Assembly (NCBI RefSeq): GCF_001540865.1
Contig: NC_033634.1
Span: forward strand, 1,998,729 to 2,062,728
Direction: 5' to 3'
Length of the DNA: 64,000 bases
Origin: Ananas comosus
Taxonomy: Eukaryota; Streptophyta; Magnoliopsida; Poales; Bromeliaceae
Below, one piece after another: positions 1 to 11,399 of the stretch; within the stretch, counting starts at the first letter, position 1; each line of letters starts with the position of its first letter. The notes under the pieces were generated by a model. That model was not told where the DNA came from. It saw only the letters and a list, made by a program, of their open reading frames with translations, and made no database searches. A program made the position numbers and the translations under genes.

Positions 1-276
1 CGCGGCGTCGGAGCGCCCGGCGCCCGCGGCCTCGAACGCGGGCTCGAGGTCGAGCGCGGCGTGGAGCGACGGGTCGCGCGCCGCGTCGCGCCACGCGCGG
101 CACGCCGCCGCCGCCCCTCGCCACCGGTCCTCGAGGCTGAGGCGGCGGAGCACGTTCACGAGGCACACCGCCGTCAGATCCGACCAATCCCGCGCCCCCG
201 CCACTTCCGCTCCTCCTCCTCCTCCTCCTCCTCCTCCGCCGCCGCCGCCGACAACGGGTTCGTCGTCGTTCTCCAT
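1..276 (-). CDS. F-box protein, SKIP1-like (5' part only)
   Basis: The reverse strand reads from an ATG at 276-274 without a stop to the window edge, giving 92 codons. After an acidic start and an 11-glycine run comes an F-box-like block: DWSDLTAVCLVNVLRRLS, then a tryptophan, a cysteine and WRDAARDPSLH, then a DLE motif. The layout (DW.DL, then CL.N, then RLS.E.RW, then C.AWR.A..DPSL, then DLE) resembles the N-terminus of Arabidopsis SKIP1-type F-box/LRR proteins. These bind SKP1/ASK in SCF ubiquitin ligases and select substrates through C-terminal leucine-rich repeats. Those repeats would lie beyond the left edge and cannot be seen. The codons are very GC-rich. SKIP1-like is a family call; FBW2-like relatives are possible. 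Confidence 0.75.
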   Translation of the reverse strand, partial: MENDDEPVVGGGGGGGGGGGGGAEVAGARDWSDLTAVCLVNVLRRLSLEDRWRGAAAACRAWRDAARDPSLHAALDLEPAFEAAGAGRSDAA

Positions 277-278
277 GG

Positions 279-305
279 CGTGGTGTGGTGTGGTGTGGTG
301 TGGTT
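279..305. repeat. (TGGTG)n tract in F-box 5' leader
   Basis: Five-base repeats of TGGTG lie immediately upstream of the F-box start codon, probably in its 5' untranslated region. Confidence 0.8.
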
Positions 306-349
306 TCGACCCCTCTCCGATCGAGCCGCGCCATACTTACGCACAACAA

Positions 350-851
350 GGGCTTTTTTATAAAATGACCCTCCAGAAACTCAAAATTAGCATAGTGATG
401 CTGCCAAAATTTTATTTGTAAAACTAACCCTCCTTTCGCCACGTGGGCGCCACGTCAGGATTTCTCACAAAAACGATGAATCATTTACCGTCTTTGTAAT
501 ATTTATTATAAAAGCAGTGAATGGTTTACCGCCTTCAGAAGGTGGTAAACCATTCACGACTTTAGTGCAAAATCCACCTTTTCGTCCTTTCCTCCGTCTT
601 CTCTTGTCTTATGAAGACGGTAAACGATTCACCGTCTTATCAAGAACACCATATTCTGGACGACGGTGAATGGTTCACCGTCTTATGAACACAACAAATA
701 TAACAAAGACGGTGAACGATTCACCGTCTTTTTTAGAAATTCCTGACGTGGCGCTCACGTGGCGAAAGGAGGATTAGTTTTACAAATAAAATTTTGGTAG
801 AACTATTTTGCCAAAATCAAATTTCTGGAGGGTCATTTTATAAAAAAACCC
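350..851. mobile_element. Fold-back MITE, hAT-like, family A copy 1
   Basis: The ends are inverted copies: GGGCTTTTTTATAAAATGACC at the left and its near-complement at the right. The match continues about 120 bp inward through a CGCCACGT..GCGCCACGTCAGG block. An 8-bp direct repeat, CACAACAA, flanks it at 342-349 and 852-859, a length expected for hAT transposons. No coding capacity is visible. Inside are several palindromes of the type GACGGTGAATGGTTCACCGTC. It sits about 75 bp upstream of the F-box start codon, so it probably forms part of that promoter or leader. A larger relative is at 10322-11095. Confidence 0.8.
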
Positions 852-1658
852 CACAACAACGTCCCCAGTCCCCACCCTCCCGAGATCGCATTATTAATCT
901 GAAACCGGTGCGTACGTACACCCGTACACCGATCATCTATCGACCGTGTAATCAGCTCCGTATGTCGATCTCGACCGTTAATTTGCTCTAACCAAAAATA
1001 AAAAGTCGACGGTTGGATCAAAGGTAAGCTGCATAATGTAGGGCTGATAGTGGGGCGGTGCACAGATTTACGGATGCATCGGGTGCAGGAAATAATTTTA
1101 CTTTTAAAACACTTTATAATAATATAATAATAATACAACACAATAAATTCAATTTTTTTTATTTTTATTTCGAGCCTTATTAATTTTTTTAAGCCGAATA
1201 ATTGACAAAATCTTGAATAAAGGGTCATAAATTTTTTCCAATTACAATCTCTCGTGGTTGCCAACTTAGCATTCCTCTTTTAAATTTGCCCACACATGTC
1301 ACCCTCTCATCTCTCCCACATATTTATTTGCTTTTGTATATAATAAAAATCAAAAGAGGTTTGTAAATTCTTAATGTTCTTAAATTATAGATGTTGCGGT
1401 GCGTTAGTATATTATGTAGATTAAGAATTAAGATTACGATGAAATAAATAAAAGAAAAAAAGAATTTTAAAACGATAGATGGTGATACAAATAATATTAT
1501 AATTTACAATAATATATAAATCATTTTAGAATTTTATAAATATATTAATTATTTGTATGCTTTTAAAAAATATCCTGGTATTTTTTTCTTTTATTTTAGA
1601 GAATTTCACCCCTATCTGTCGCGGTCTTAAGAGGACAAATGCTACACAACTATATTAA
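852..1658. other. AT-rich spacer
   Basis: I see no gene here. The stretch is AT-rich with poly-A and poly-T runs. It probably holds upstream sequence of the divergent F-box gene. Confidence 0.5.
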
Positions 1659-2225
1659 GGGAGTGTTTGGATTGACGAATTTATAGATTCGACGTAACTC
1701 AAGTATAGTGATATTTAAGTTTTACTGGATTGTGATTATTTTTTTGTAGTTTGTTTTGATGTATCTCGTACAGTTAGAAAGTTAAATTCAATTACTTATT
1801 TTATTTATTTTGATGTAACTTGATGCTGGTGAAATCAGTTTTTTGAGTTCTATTGTTTATTTTGATATAAGTAAATGGATTCCGTTATTTCCTGAATATA
1901 ATCATAAGCTTATTCCTATAAAATTTAACCTATTAAATAATTAAATTTTTTTATTATTTAAAAATAATTATAGTTTATTATAAATAAGATAATTCTAATC
2001 TATTATTAAAGAAGTAAAATTTAGGTTTTACCATTTAATAAATTTTTAAGAAAAAATTAAGTGTGGCAGAAGTCGAGTTCGACATTTTAGAGGAAAAAGT
2101 TCAGAGTCGATAAATTGAAGGCCTAAAGTAACTTGTGTTACAATACATTTTAACTTACATTAAAATAAATAGCAAAAATAATAAAACTTGAGTTCCACCC
2201 CCACTTACATCAAAACAAACGCCCC
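1659..2225. mobile_element. Tourist/PIF-Harbinger-like MITE
   Basis: It begins GGGAGTGTTTGG and ends with the inverted form CAAACAAACGCCCC. TAA lies on both sides (1656-1658 and 2226-2228), the usual target duplication of PIF/Harbinger elements. The first 60 bases (ACTCAAGTATAGTG) match the inverted end (AACTTGAGTTCCACC). A truncated copy in opposite orientation lies at about 59030-59555. No coding region is seen. Confidence 0.7.
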
Positions 2226-2360
2226 TAATTTGGAAAAAGCCCAGGAACTTTTAAACTAAAAGGATAAACAATGCACCAAAAAAAGAAATAAAAGATAAAG
2301 AAAAAGAAAAAAAAATCAGATTATCTATGATCCAGCTCAAAAATGGTACAACAAATAATA

Positions 2361-3762
2361 ATTATATATATATAACAATAAATTAATTAACATGTCCATG
2401 TAATCTCCCAACATTGCGAAGTCCCTACGCCCTGGCTCTCTCACAATCCTACCTCTTGTCTCGATTCTCCCTTCTCCTTCCACCTCAGGATCTCCCCCAG
2501 ATTCCTATTTCAGAGACTCATTTCTCCCTTTTGATCCCCGCCCCCTCACCAGTGAGTTATTTTGTTAATTTCCTGCTTTGCTTTTTGCAGTTTTTGGGTT
2601 AAAAATTGGATTTTTTTTTTTTTTTTTATCTGGGTAACTGTTGTTGTTGTTTTTTTACTTTTGCTGATAAATGTTTTTTGGAATATCAGGTTATGTTTCA
2701 CCCAATTTTATGTGGTTTTGGGTGATTAGTTTCAGTCAAATTGATATCTTTGTTTGGTTTTGAGCAGATTTGTGTTGGTTTTGATTGCTGGGACTTGTTA
2801 TTTTCTTTTGAAAGAAGAGAAATTTAAGTTTCTGGGATGTTAATTTTAAGTGCATAGCAATTTGGAGTTTATAAGGAAAGGGCAAGGGAAATATATTTGT
2901 TTTAGTGTGGTTAGATATTCCCTGTTGTTTGTGATTGGATAAATCATGTTGGCTTTTCATCTGAAGCTGCCAATCTAATATCACTATGATGAGATTAAAA
3001 GTTTCAAGTGATTTTAGTGGGTTTGGTTTTGGTTTGATGTATTGTTCTAGGCCTATACATGAACTCTGAATAAAATTGTTGTAGATATTGCAGTCGTAAC
3101 TCAACTCGCTTGTACTGTATATTTGTTTCTCGGATTTGGGCTTGTTTTCCTGAACACCCATACCAAGCTGAATCGACTTTTTCGGTTTTTGTTTTCTCTT
3201 TTTAAATCTGAAACCATGCTGGTTATTTTGATTGAACTCGGTCTAAACCGAATCAGCAGATGTGGTTTGGTTCAAGTTACCATTTACAGGTTTCTCCACA
3301 TGACTGATTTTATCTTTCTGCAGGCTGTGGTCTTTGTAATTCACGTGACCGAAAGGATTATCCATGTTTGCTTGTAGTTTGGTGATTACTCTTTTGAGAT
3401 CTAAAACCCAGGTTTGAAAATTATTTGATTGCTAGGAACTGGTGATCTGGTTTATTTTTTGTTGAAGTATTTCGGTGTGATTAGAAAAAGCATGCCGCAT
3501 AATCTTTGCCTTTTCTTCTTTGTTTCCTTATCCAATGTTTTGTATTTAACTCCTTAAAATAATGTAGTCTTCTTTCCTCATTTGAGTTAGGAGATTTTGG
3601 ATTTTTCTGTTTGTTCCACACATTATCGGAAGAGTATTTCCCTCCAGTTCGCTGGCACTTTTCCCGTCACATAAAGCTTTGCTAGACTTTGTGATAACAG
3701 AAAAAAAAAAAGATTTCCTCTTCTTATATAAAGCTTACTATTTCAGGTGAAGCTGACAGAAA
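2361..3762 (+). promoter_or_regulatory. PP2C promoter, leader exon and leader intron
   Basis: A TATA stretch lies at 2361-2376, followed by a pyrimidine-rich leader from about 2400. A donor-like CACCA/GTGAGT sits near 2550. The acceptor TTTCAG at 3740-3745 is 17 bases before the PP2C start codon. This suggests a 5' leader exon of about 150 bp and an intron of about 1.2 kb in the untranslated region. The transcription start is inferred, not seen. Confidence 0.55.
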
Positions 3763-6700
3763 ATGGGGATATATCTTAGCACTCCAAATACTGAGAAATT
3801 TTCTGAAGATGGTGAAAATGACAGGCTAAAGTATGGTCTCTCATCCATGCAAGGATGGCGTGCAACCATGGAAGATGCTGTGAGTATAATTCTCTGCATA
3901 AAATGCATTTGCATGATTCTCGTTGATTTTAACACTTCTGAATGGAACTGCTGCTGATGTTTCGATTATGACCGTCACTTCTAATCTGCTTTCCATTGCT
4001 GAATGCTGGGAGGTTCAAAGGGTACTATACTTACTGTTGGTGTTTGGTATTAGGGGAGTGCTAAATTAAAATCCCCTAGCATCTTCTCTCCGTAGTATAA
4101 GCAAAAACTCTGATTAGAGTTTCTGCTTTTGGAGCTCAGAATCTCATTTCAATTTCCCACTATAGCTAGAAATCTAAACTTTTCTATTTACTCAGCGCCA
4201 CGCTAAAAGTGGCTACATCTGAAAGCAAAACTAGAAGCAAGACCAAATGGACAATTAGACTAGCTCGGCTGGAGCAAGGCATAATTGTGATCTTTTGTTG
4301 TCACCGTTGCCTTTCATTCCTTTATAACTGATGATTCTTTTAGGGCTCCAAATTCAATGGTTGCAACTAATAATTGTTTGTTATTTGTTTTATGTTCAGT
4401 TATCTGAGGCAATTAATTGCATGCGAGTCTAAGTTGATTTATATATTGTTCAATTACTGAATCTCTTTGGTTACTCTGTGCTTGATTTATTTGCAGCATA
4501 CCGCATTGCTAGATCTTGATGAGCACACATCGTTCTTTGGTGTTTATGATGGCCATGGAGGTAAACTTCATTTTCAACGTCTTTTTTGCCTATTAACAGC
4601 AATAGTTTTCCCCTCTTTTCTTTAAAATTTATGCTTATTTAGAGGCAAGTAGAAGGTCATAGTTCTTTCTGTTAATTATGGCAACTAATATTTTTTCCAT
4701 TATTAATGCGCTTGTTCCACGTCGACACTAAGATATCTTTTCCTATAAATAGATGCTCAAATAGATTATACTAGAACTGTATTACTTTTCTGAGCTCGCT
4801 AAAGTATGTAATCTTCACATCGGGAAATTGATCTTCCCATTAAGTCTTCATTTCTGGCTTTTTACACACGCAAGACATGAAATATTCTTCGCTATATATT
4901 TTTCTGTTTTCTGATATATGTTATTGCTGCATTTGTATTCATGCTACTTGCTTCGGGTTAATGCTCCATTATATACAGGGAAAGTAGTTGCCAAGTTTTG
5001 CGCGAAGTACCTACACACGCAGGTTCTCAAGAATGAGGCCTATGCAGCTGGCGATTTAGGCACCTCTCTTCAGAAAGCTTTTCTGAGGTACCTAATGTAT
5101 CGTCTTGCTATTGGAAGATGTATAAATTAGATTTGAAGAGCTCTAGATTAGGTCGAAGCTGCTAGACTCCGACCTTGTAAATATCTATACTATCTATATC
5201 TATATCTATACTATTATATTAATTCCCAATAAAATGTGCCAAGTGGCGATATTTTCTTCACTTGAGTTGTTTGGGTTATGAGCTCATCCTTTCTATTCCC
5301 TCACTGTACACTTCCCTCATCTCTTCACATACTCTCATCTTTTTCCAAAACGTACACCCCTTCACATTTCTTCATATTTTTTCAAAACGTATACTCTCTC
5401 ATCTCCCCACCCTTCATACTTTTTTAAAACGTACACCCTTTCATCTCTTCACCCTTTATACTTTTCAAAATGTACACCCTCTCATCTCCCCGCCCTTCAT
5501 ACTTTTCAAAACGTACACCCTCTCATCTCCCAACCCTTCATACTTTTTTAAAATCTTATACTTTTTCAAAACGTACACTCTGAATTTGAAAGTATAGATT
5601 TCTACATAACATTATATTTTTTCAAAACTTTCATAGCATTATAGTGTAGATTTCTACATTAAACTTTTTGTTTTCTTCTTCTTCTTCTTCATCCTCTCTC
5701 TCCCCCCATTAATGGAGGAGTTGGTGATAGTGTAATTTTTCGTGGACGTGGTATAGGTTGCTAGAGCATTCGCTGTTATGCTAAGAAGCTTCGCTATGAT
5801 CCTTTACGTTGCCCCTCGCAACGGCCTCCTCTCCGTGGGTTGTGATTGCAGCGCTCGCTTCCCAACTTCTTCTCAAACCTTCTCCTTTGTCGCCTTTGAC
5901 GTCCAATTCGACTCCTTTATCATCAACATTTTAAAATCCTCTCTTTATCTTCCTATGATTTTTTTTCTTTTTAATCAAATCCTTCTAATATGAGATTCAT
6001 TTTTTTGGATTTAGGAAGAGATCTGCAAAGCTATCATTTGTTTGGATATTGCGATATCGGGATTGTTTACCACGCACGCCAGCTGTTCGATGCATTATCT
6101 TTGAGAATTAAAATAGCATTTACAGGTTTCAAATTAATATCAATAATTTTTAAATACTTATTTTTACAATTTTGATTTGATTTAGTGTAGAGAAAAAGCA
6201 TGTGACGATGAATCAAAGAGCTATGAATTCGAAGGCTTCTTTTAGATGGGATTTTATATTTCAATGAATATAAAAAATATTATTTTTTACTATTTCTTTC
6301 CTACCAATTTTATTTTATTTTAATTGCGTTTTTTTTTTTGAAATTTGGTTTTCATGCAGAAAAAAGGAAACCGAAGTCCATTATAATTCGTCAAATAACG
6401 AAACCAACCTTAATGAAATCAGCTCCAGATTTTTTTTCTTTCTCTTTTATTCTTGCATTAAATTATTTTTTTTAATTTCTATCTATACAACAATTTTTAT
6501 TCTCCTATAGTTCTTTCTTTTCGTTTTCTTTCTTTGTTCTCCACTGAATTATATTCTCATTCTAATTTCTTTTAATATATTTTTTATATTACTAACCAAT
6601 CATTTTTTTTTATTTTATTGTATTTAATTTGTAAATTTTTATTATAATTTCTATCCGCGTCGCGCGGGTTTCTAAACTAGTATTATTATTATTCTTCTTT

Positions 6701-9025
6701 TCAGAATGGACGAAATGATGCAAGGGCAAAGAGGATGGAGGGAACTAGCTGCATTAGGAGATAAAATTAATAAGTTTACCGGCATGATTGAAGGACTAAT
6801 TTGGTCTCCAAAGGGCGGGGACAACCATGATAATGAAGATGATTGGGCTTTTGAGGAGGTATTGATAATTTTGGCAAATTCGGAAGTTGTGCACGGATTT
6901 TTCTGATTTTTGATATGGCTTGCATTTGCAATTGGAATTTATATAATATCAATGCTCAAAATGTCACAGCTTATAGTTCATTTTGTTAACTTGTAACTAA
7001 GGAGTGCTTATAATTTAAGTGCATTGGTGCATTATTGAATATTCGTTAATTCTCGTTTCTTATTTCTTTGCATTTTAACGTTAATGAAGGTGACACCTTT
7101 AGTCTTATTAGCGACATTTTGTGACCAGGGACCCCACTCTGATTTTTCCGGGCCCACATCTGGATCCACTGCTTGCGTGGCGATCATAAGAAACAACCAA
7201 CTTGTTGTTGCAAATGCTGGTGATTCTCGCTGTGTTATCTCGAGGAAGGGTCAGGTGTGTTTCTCAAGCAAAAATTTCTAGTCAACAAGCATTTAACAAG
7301 CAAAAAGTTTTAAGCTTTTGCTATAGCAGGAAGCTAAAACGAGCTTTCGGACCACCCCAAGCGCAGAAGCTCAATTCGATGCTTCTGCTTATGCTATAGC
7401 AAGAAGCTGTCGAGGATCAGAGTTGATTTGGTTAAAAAGCTGCCAGTGCTTTCTTTGAAAAGATTACTCTACAAAAGCCCCACCTATGTGAACAAGTTTG
7501 TGAATATCATCGGCGACACACGAGAATGTGATTTTTCTTTCTTTTTTTCTTTCAATTTTTCCCCTCATATACTAGGCGTACAATTTGTCCAAAGATCACA
7601 AGCCAGAGCTTGAGGCCGAGAGAGAAAGGATACTAAAAGCTGGGGGGTTCATCCATGCAGGACGAGTCAATGGAAGCTTAAACCTGTCAAGAGCAATTGG
7701 TACTACTAACGACCGTTGAGAGAGAAAAAAAAAAATTCATGCGGCATTTGTATTAGTGTGATTTTCATGCCTAAATAAGCTGTGATTTCTTTAGGCGATA
7801 TGGAGTTCAAGCAGAACAAGATTTTTCCTCCTGAGAAGCAAGTCATCACCGCCAATCCCGACATAAACACTGTAAGTTCTGCAACTTAAATTTGCTTGAT
7901 TTGCAACTTATTAATGGTATATTTCACTGGGGTTTCTCAACCTTTCAATACTGTTTCAGTTTGGCCCCAAATTTGGGTCCTTAAACTTTTCGTTTGCTGT
8001 AATCCTTAGTCTTTCAGCTCAAGTGGTTTATATCCTACTATCTGATAAAAGTGCTCTAACCCTTAGGTATATATTTTGTGTTAGGTGGAGCTATGTGATG
8101 ATGACGAGTTTATCGTTCTAGCATGTGACGGCATATGGTACGTACTACGTACGCCTTCAATGCCGCATCCCCATTTCACTGGTGTACTTCTATTGTTTCC
8201 CTGCAGATCGCCGCGGATGTTTTTCTCTATATTGACGAGAGTTTGAAAAGAAAACTTAATATTAGCTTTCAAATTATCCAGCAAACTAATATGGGGCCGG
8301 GCTAGTCCGTGGATGCAACCGGAGAATTAATTGTAGTTGCTTGCAACCTGATGTATCTAAATGTTTTTCTCGTTGAAATATCTGTCGAGATTTAATGGTC
8401 TTTTTCTGAATGACTGGCAGGGATTGCATGTCGAGCCAGCAGCTGGTGGATTTTATCCACGAACAAATGAACACAGTAAGTAAAATACCTTTCTTGAGAA
8501 CTTCGAAAAATATTTTTGTTATGTGTCAACTTAAAAAGACTTTATATGCCATGACAAAATCATCTAATTTAGTTTCATCCATACCACTTGAAAATTGCAG
8601 TTTATTAGAACTCATCCATTTCATGGGGGGAGTTGGGTTTGCACTATCTTATGCACACTATCTGTTCCGATAATGTAGGAGAGCCGACTCTCCGCCATTT
8701 GCGAGAAAGTACTCGATAGGTGTCTGGCACCGACGACAATGGGCGGGGAGGGATGCGACAACATGACGATGATTTTGGTGCAGCTCAAAAAGGCTAGTAG
8801 CTCGGGCACCGCATCTGCATCGGCATCTGCTGCAGAACAATCAACGCAAACTGAATCTCGCGAGTAAGTTCGAACTCTTTTGCAGATTAAAGATTGATCC
8901 AGTAGTCCTATTTCCCCCAGTAAATTAACTTACCTACTTCATTAATTTCCTAAGCATTTTCGTTTTTGAGCAGTGATGAGCAAGAGAATACTAATGGCTC
9001 TTTAAATGAACACCCCAAAGTTTGA
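3763..9025 (+). CDS. Protein phosphatase 2C (PP2C)
   Basis: Eleven coding exons give 371 aa: 3763-3879, 4497-4560, 4979-5087, 6705-6858, 7129-7254, 7576-7699, 7795-7871, 8085-8137, 8421-8475, 8679-8863 and 8974-9025. All introns are GT-AG and every phase closes. The protein is a metal-dependent Ser/Thr phosphatase. Visible PP2C motifs are RATMEDA (33-39), VYDGHGG (55-61) with a metal-binding Asp, [13 protein letters not shown] (177-182), [17 protein letters not shown] (270-276) and CDNMT (319-323). The start [20 protein letters not shown] and the inserted [14 protein letters not shown] segment match the plant group containing Arabidopsis At2g25070 and rice relatives. That group is probably cytosolic or nuclear. 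The Ser/Ala/Glu-rich C-tail after residue 335 is variable. Intron 3 (5088-6704) carries a Helitron. Confidence 0.95.
5205..6680. mobile_element. Non-autonomous Helitron in PP2C intron 3
   Basis: The left end TCTATACTATTATATTAA follows an A. The right end has a GC-rich hairpin (CCGCGTCGCGCGGG at about 6655-6668), then a short AT spacer, then CTAG followed by T. These are Helitron hallmarks: 5' TC, a hairpin just before a 3' CTRR, and insertion between A and T. No Rep/helicase coding is visible, so it would depend on an autonomous partner. A TATC microsatellite at 5185-5208 makes the exact left edge uncertain by about 20 bp. It sits within an intron and leaves the splice sites intact. Confidence 0.75.
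5300..5582. repeat. Degenerate ~40-bp minisatellite inside the Helitron
   Basis: About six imperfect copies of a unit built on CAAAACGTACACCCTCTCATCT and CCCTTCATACTTTT. Minisatellites are common inside Helitrons. Confidence 0.75.
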
Positions 9026-10321
9026 AGCTGCTGAAGATGAACAAGGAAGCTGGTAGAAATTAAACTGTATAGAATTAAACAAACTTTTTTAGCATGCAAT
9101 GTGTAATCCACTGCAGTTGTATTCTTATGCTTGTATGGAGAGCTAGGCTCCTATGCATTCGAAAGTATAGAATCAAAAGTATAGAAGTCTTCGTGCTTAA
9201 AAGTTGTTTTCGATGATGGGACATCGGATTCGACGATCGGCTTCGTTAGGAATGAATCTACGCTATTAGAATTGTTTGGAGATCAAATTATATATTTTTT
9301 TTTACTTTGTTTGCCTGGTGAACGAGTAGCCTCAAAATGAACGGCTGAAAATAAAAATCTAATAAAAAAAGTGCTAAAAGACTCACATTTCAAATCGGCA
9401 ATATTGATTTTCCTCTTAATACTAAGTAGAATTTTTTATTAAAATTTTATGTAATTTGAATTGTTCTATACCGTTGAACTTACAAACATGCCACATCGGC
9501 TATTAAAATAGTCATGATCACTTGATAAATGATGTTAAAAAGTTATAAAATTTGGTTTCTAAATTGTTCTAATAACATAAATTATTTCTAATGGAGCCGA
9601 TCGTCAAATCAGCGATCATCTAAAATAATTTACAAGTATGAAAGTTTTCATACTTTCGAAAGTGCAGGAGACGTACTCCTTGTATGAAAATTTAATGCAT
9701 TTTCTTAGATTCTTTAATGTGTTAAAAAAAATGCATTTGTTTTGTTTTGTTTTTTTTTTTTTTAAAGCTCCCTAGGTTGAATCTTTTTTTTCCCTTCATA
9801 TTTTCTCCCAATGTTTTGATATCTTGGTGAACTCGGACAAAATTATTTTCATATTACACCTTGCACAAAGGCTAAGCTGCAATTACATCCCTCAAGCAAG
9901 CATTAATGCAAGCTTATTAAATAATCAAAGTACTTAAATTAGAATTTTGTAATAATAATACTCACTTTTGTATTTTTTACAGCAAATTTTAGTACAGGAG
10001 AATATGATTAGAAGTTTATTACGGCATAATATACACAACTCCTTTATTTTTTTCTTAAAAAATAAAATAAATTATGTTATAGGCATAATACAATAAAGAA
10101 AAAAAATTGACTATTGGAGAAAAAAAAAATTATAGAATATAATTTCTCAATAACTTTTTTTTCTTACAAAATTAATGATGAAGACCGGGCTCTAACCCAA
10201 GTTTAAAGAGTTATTAATTAAAATATAATCTAGTGAGAAAATCCAAAGTATTTTCCTAATTAAAATTATTTTTTTTCCCCTTAACTTTTCATAATTCAAG
10301 CCACGTGACGCATTTTTTCTT
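9026..10321. other. PP2C 3' region and spacer
   Basis: The PP2C 3' untranslated region probably occupies roughly 9026-9140. A family B transposon follows at 9137-9680. Beyond that I see only AT-rich sequence with T-runs and no coding signal. Confidence 0.5.
9137..9680. mobile_element. Family B MITE (terminal word TTTCGAAAGT)
   Basis: The left end (CATTCGAAAGTATAGAA) and right end (TTCATACTTTCGAAAGTGC) are inverted copies. Inside, GATGGGACATCGGATTCGACGATCGGCT is mirrored by AGCCGATCGTCAAATCAGCGATCATC at the right. The interior resembles the elements at 36752-37275 and 56538-57081 (CCGTTGAACTTACAAACATGCC, GGCTATTAAAA). No coding capacity. Confidence 0.65.
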
Positions 10322-11095
10322 GGGCTTTTTTTGCATTTAGACCCCTAACAAATTTTTATTTTAAAAGTAGCCCTGTCAAAATTTAATTTGCAAAAATGGC
10401 CCTGGGCCTGCCACGCATGCGCCACGTCAGCGCCACGCGGGCAGGGCTGGGCCCATGTGTTAAGTTGAACACGAACACGGTGAATGGTTCACCGTATTTA
10501 GTACGTATTTTTTTACACATATATTGAAAAGTGGAATAAGGAGTAGGGATGTCAATAGGTATGGATATACGAAATATTATCCGAATCCAAATCCGAATAA
10601 ATTATATATATACGTAATTTATTTTTATTTATTTATACAATATATAAAATATTTAATAATTTTTATTCCTTAGATCTTCATCCAACCCAGCGGATTTTAA
10701 AAATCCATACCGTTGGATGAAGATTTAAAGAATAAAAATTATTAAATATTTTATATATTGTATAAATAAACAAAAATAAATTACATATATATATATAATT
10801 TATTCGGGTTTGGATTCGGATAATATTTCGGGTATCCATACCTATTGACATCCCTACTCCTTATTCCACTTTTCAATATACAAAAAATACGTAAGAAACA
10901 CGGTAAACCATTCACCGTGTTTAGACACGGTGAATGATTCACCGTGTTCAACTTAATACCCTGGCCCCAGCCCTGCCCACGTGGCGCTGACGTGGCGCCT
11001 ACGTGGCAGGGACAGGGTCATTTTTGCAATTTTAATTTTGATAGGGCTATTTTTAAAATAAAAATTGCTCAGGGGGCTATTTGCAAAAAAAGCCC
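10322..11095. mobile_element. 774-bp fold-back element, family A copy 2
   Basis: The whole element is one large inverted repeat with arms of about 375 bp around a short loop near 10690-10715. The ends read GGGCTTTTTTTGCA and its complement. Moving inward, both arms carry GCCACGTCAGCGCCACG, then GTTGAACACG, then palindromes CACGGTGAATGGTTCACCGT, then AGTGGAATAAGGAGTAGGGATGTCAATAGG. The left arm has one palindrome and the right arm has two. It shares termini and palindromes with the 350-851 element. A transcript through it would fold into a long hairpin. Confidence 0.8.
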
Positions 11096-11399
11096 TTTTT
11101 TTCTTTTTCCCGAAATTAAAAGCAAAATCTACCGAAAAAAATCGTTAGATTCGAAATTCTGAAACATGTCGGAAATGTGTACTATTTCCCGAATTACCAA
11201 AAATATAAGAGAAATATAATCGTACAATTTTACATTTCGCCCCTTCTATTTCTCCTTCATTTCCCAAAAAGGACAAGGTCTCGAGATGCTCCATCGTCCC
11301 CCCCACACTTCTAAAATCCCCCGTCCCCAACCTCCTCTCTCTCTACGCCCCTCTCCGCCCCGCAAAACCCTAACCCGAAACCTTGATCGATCGCGATCC

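Noticed and set aside
5262..5597. Frame rich in HPFTFLH-like repeats
   Set aside because: It is a translation of the Helitron minisatellite.
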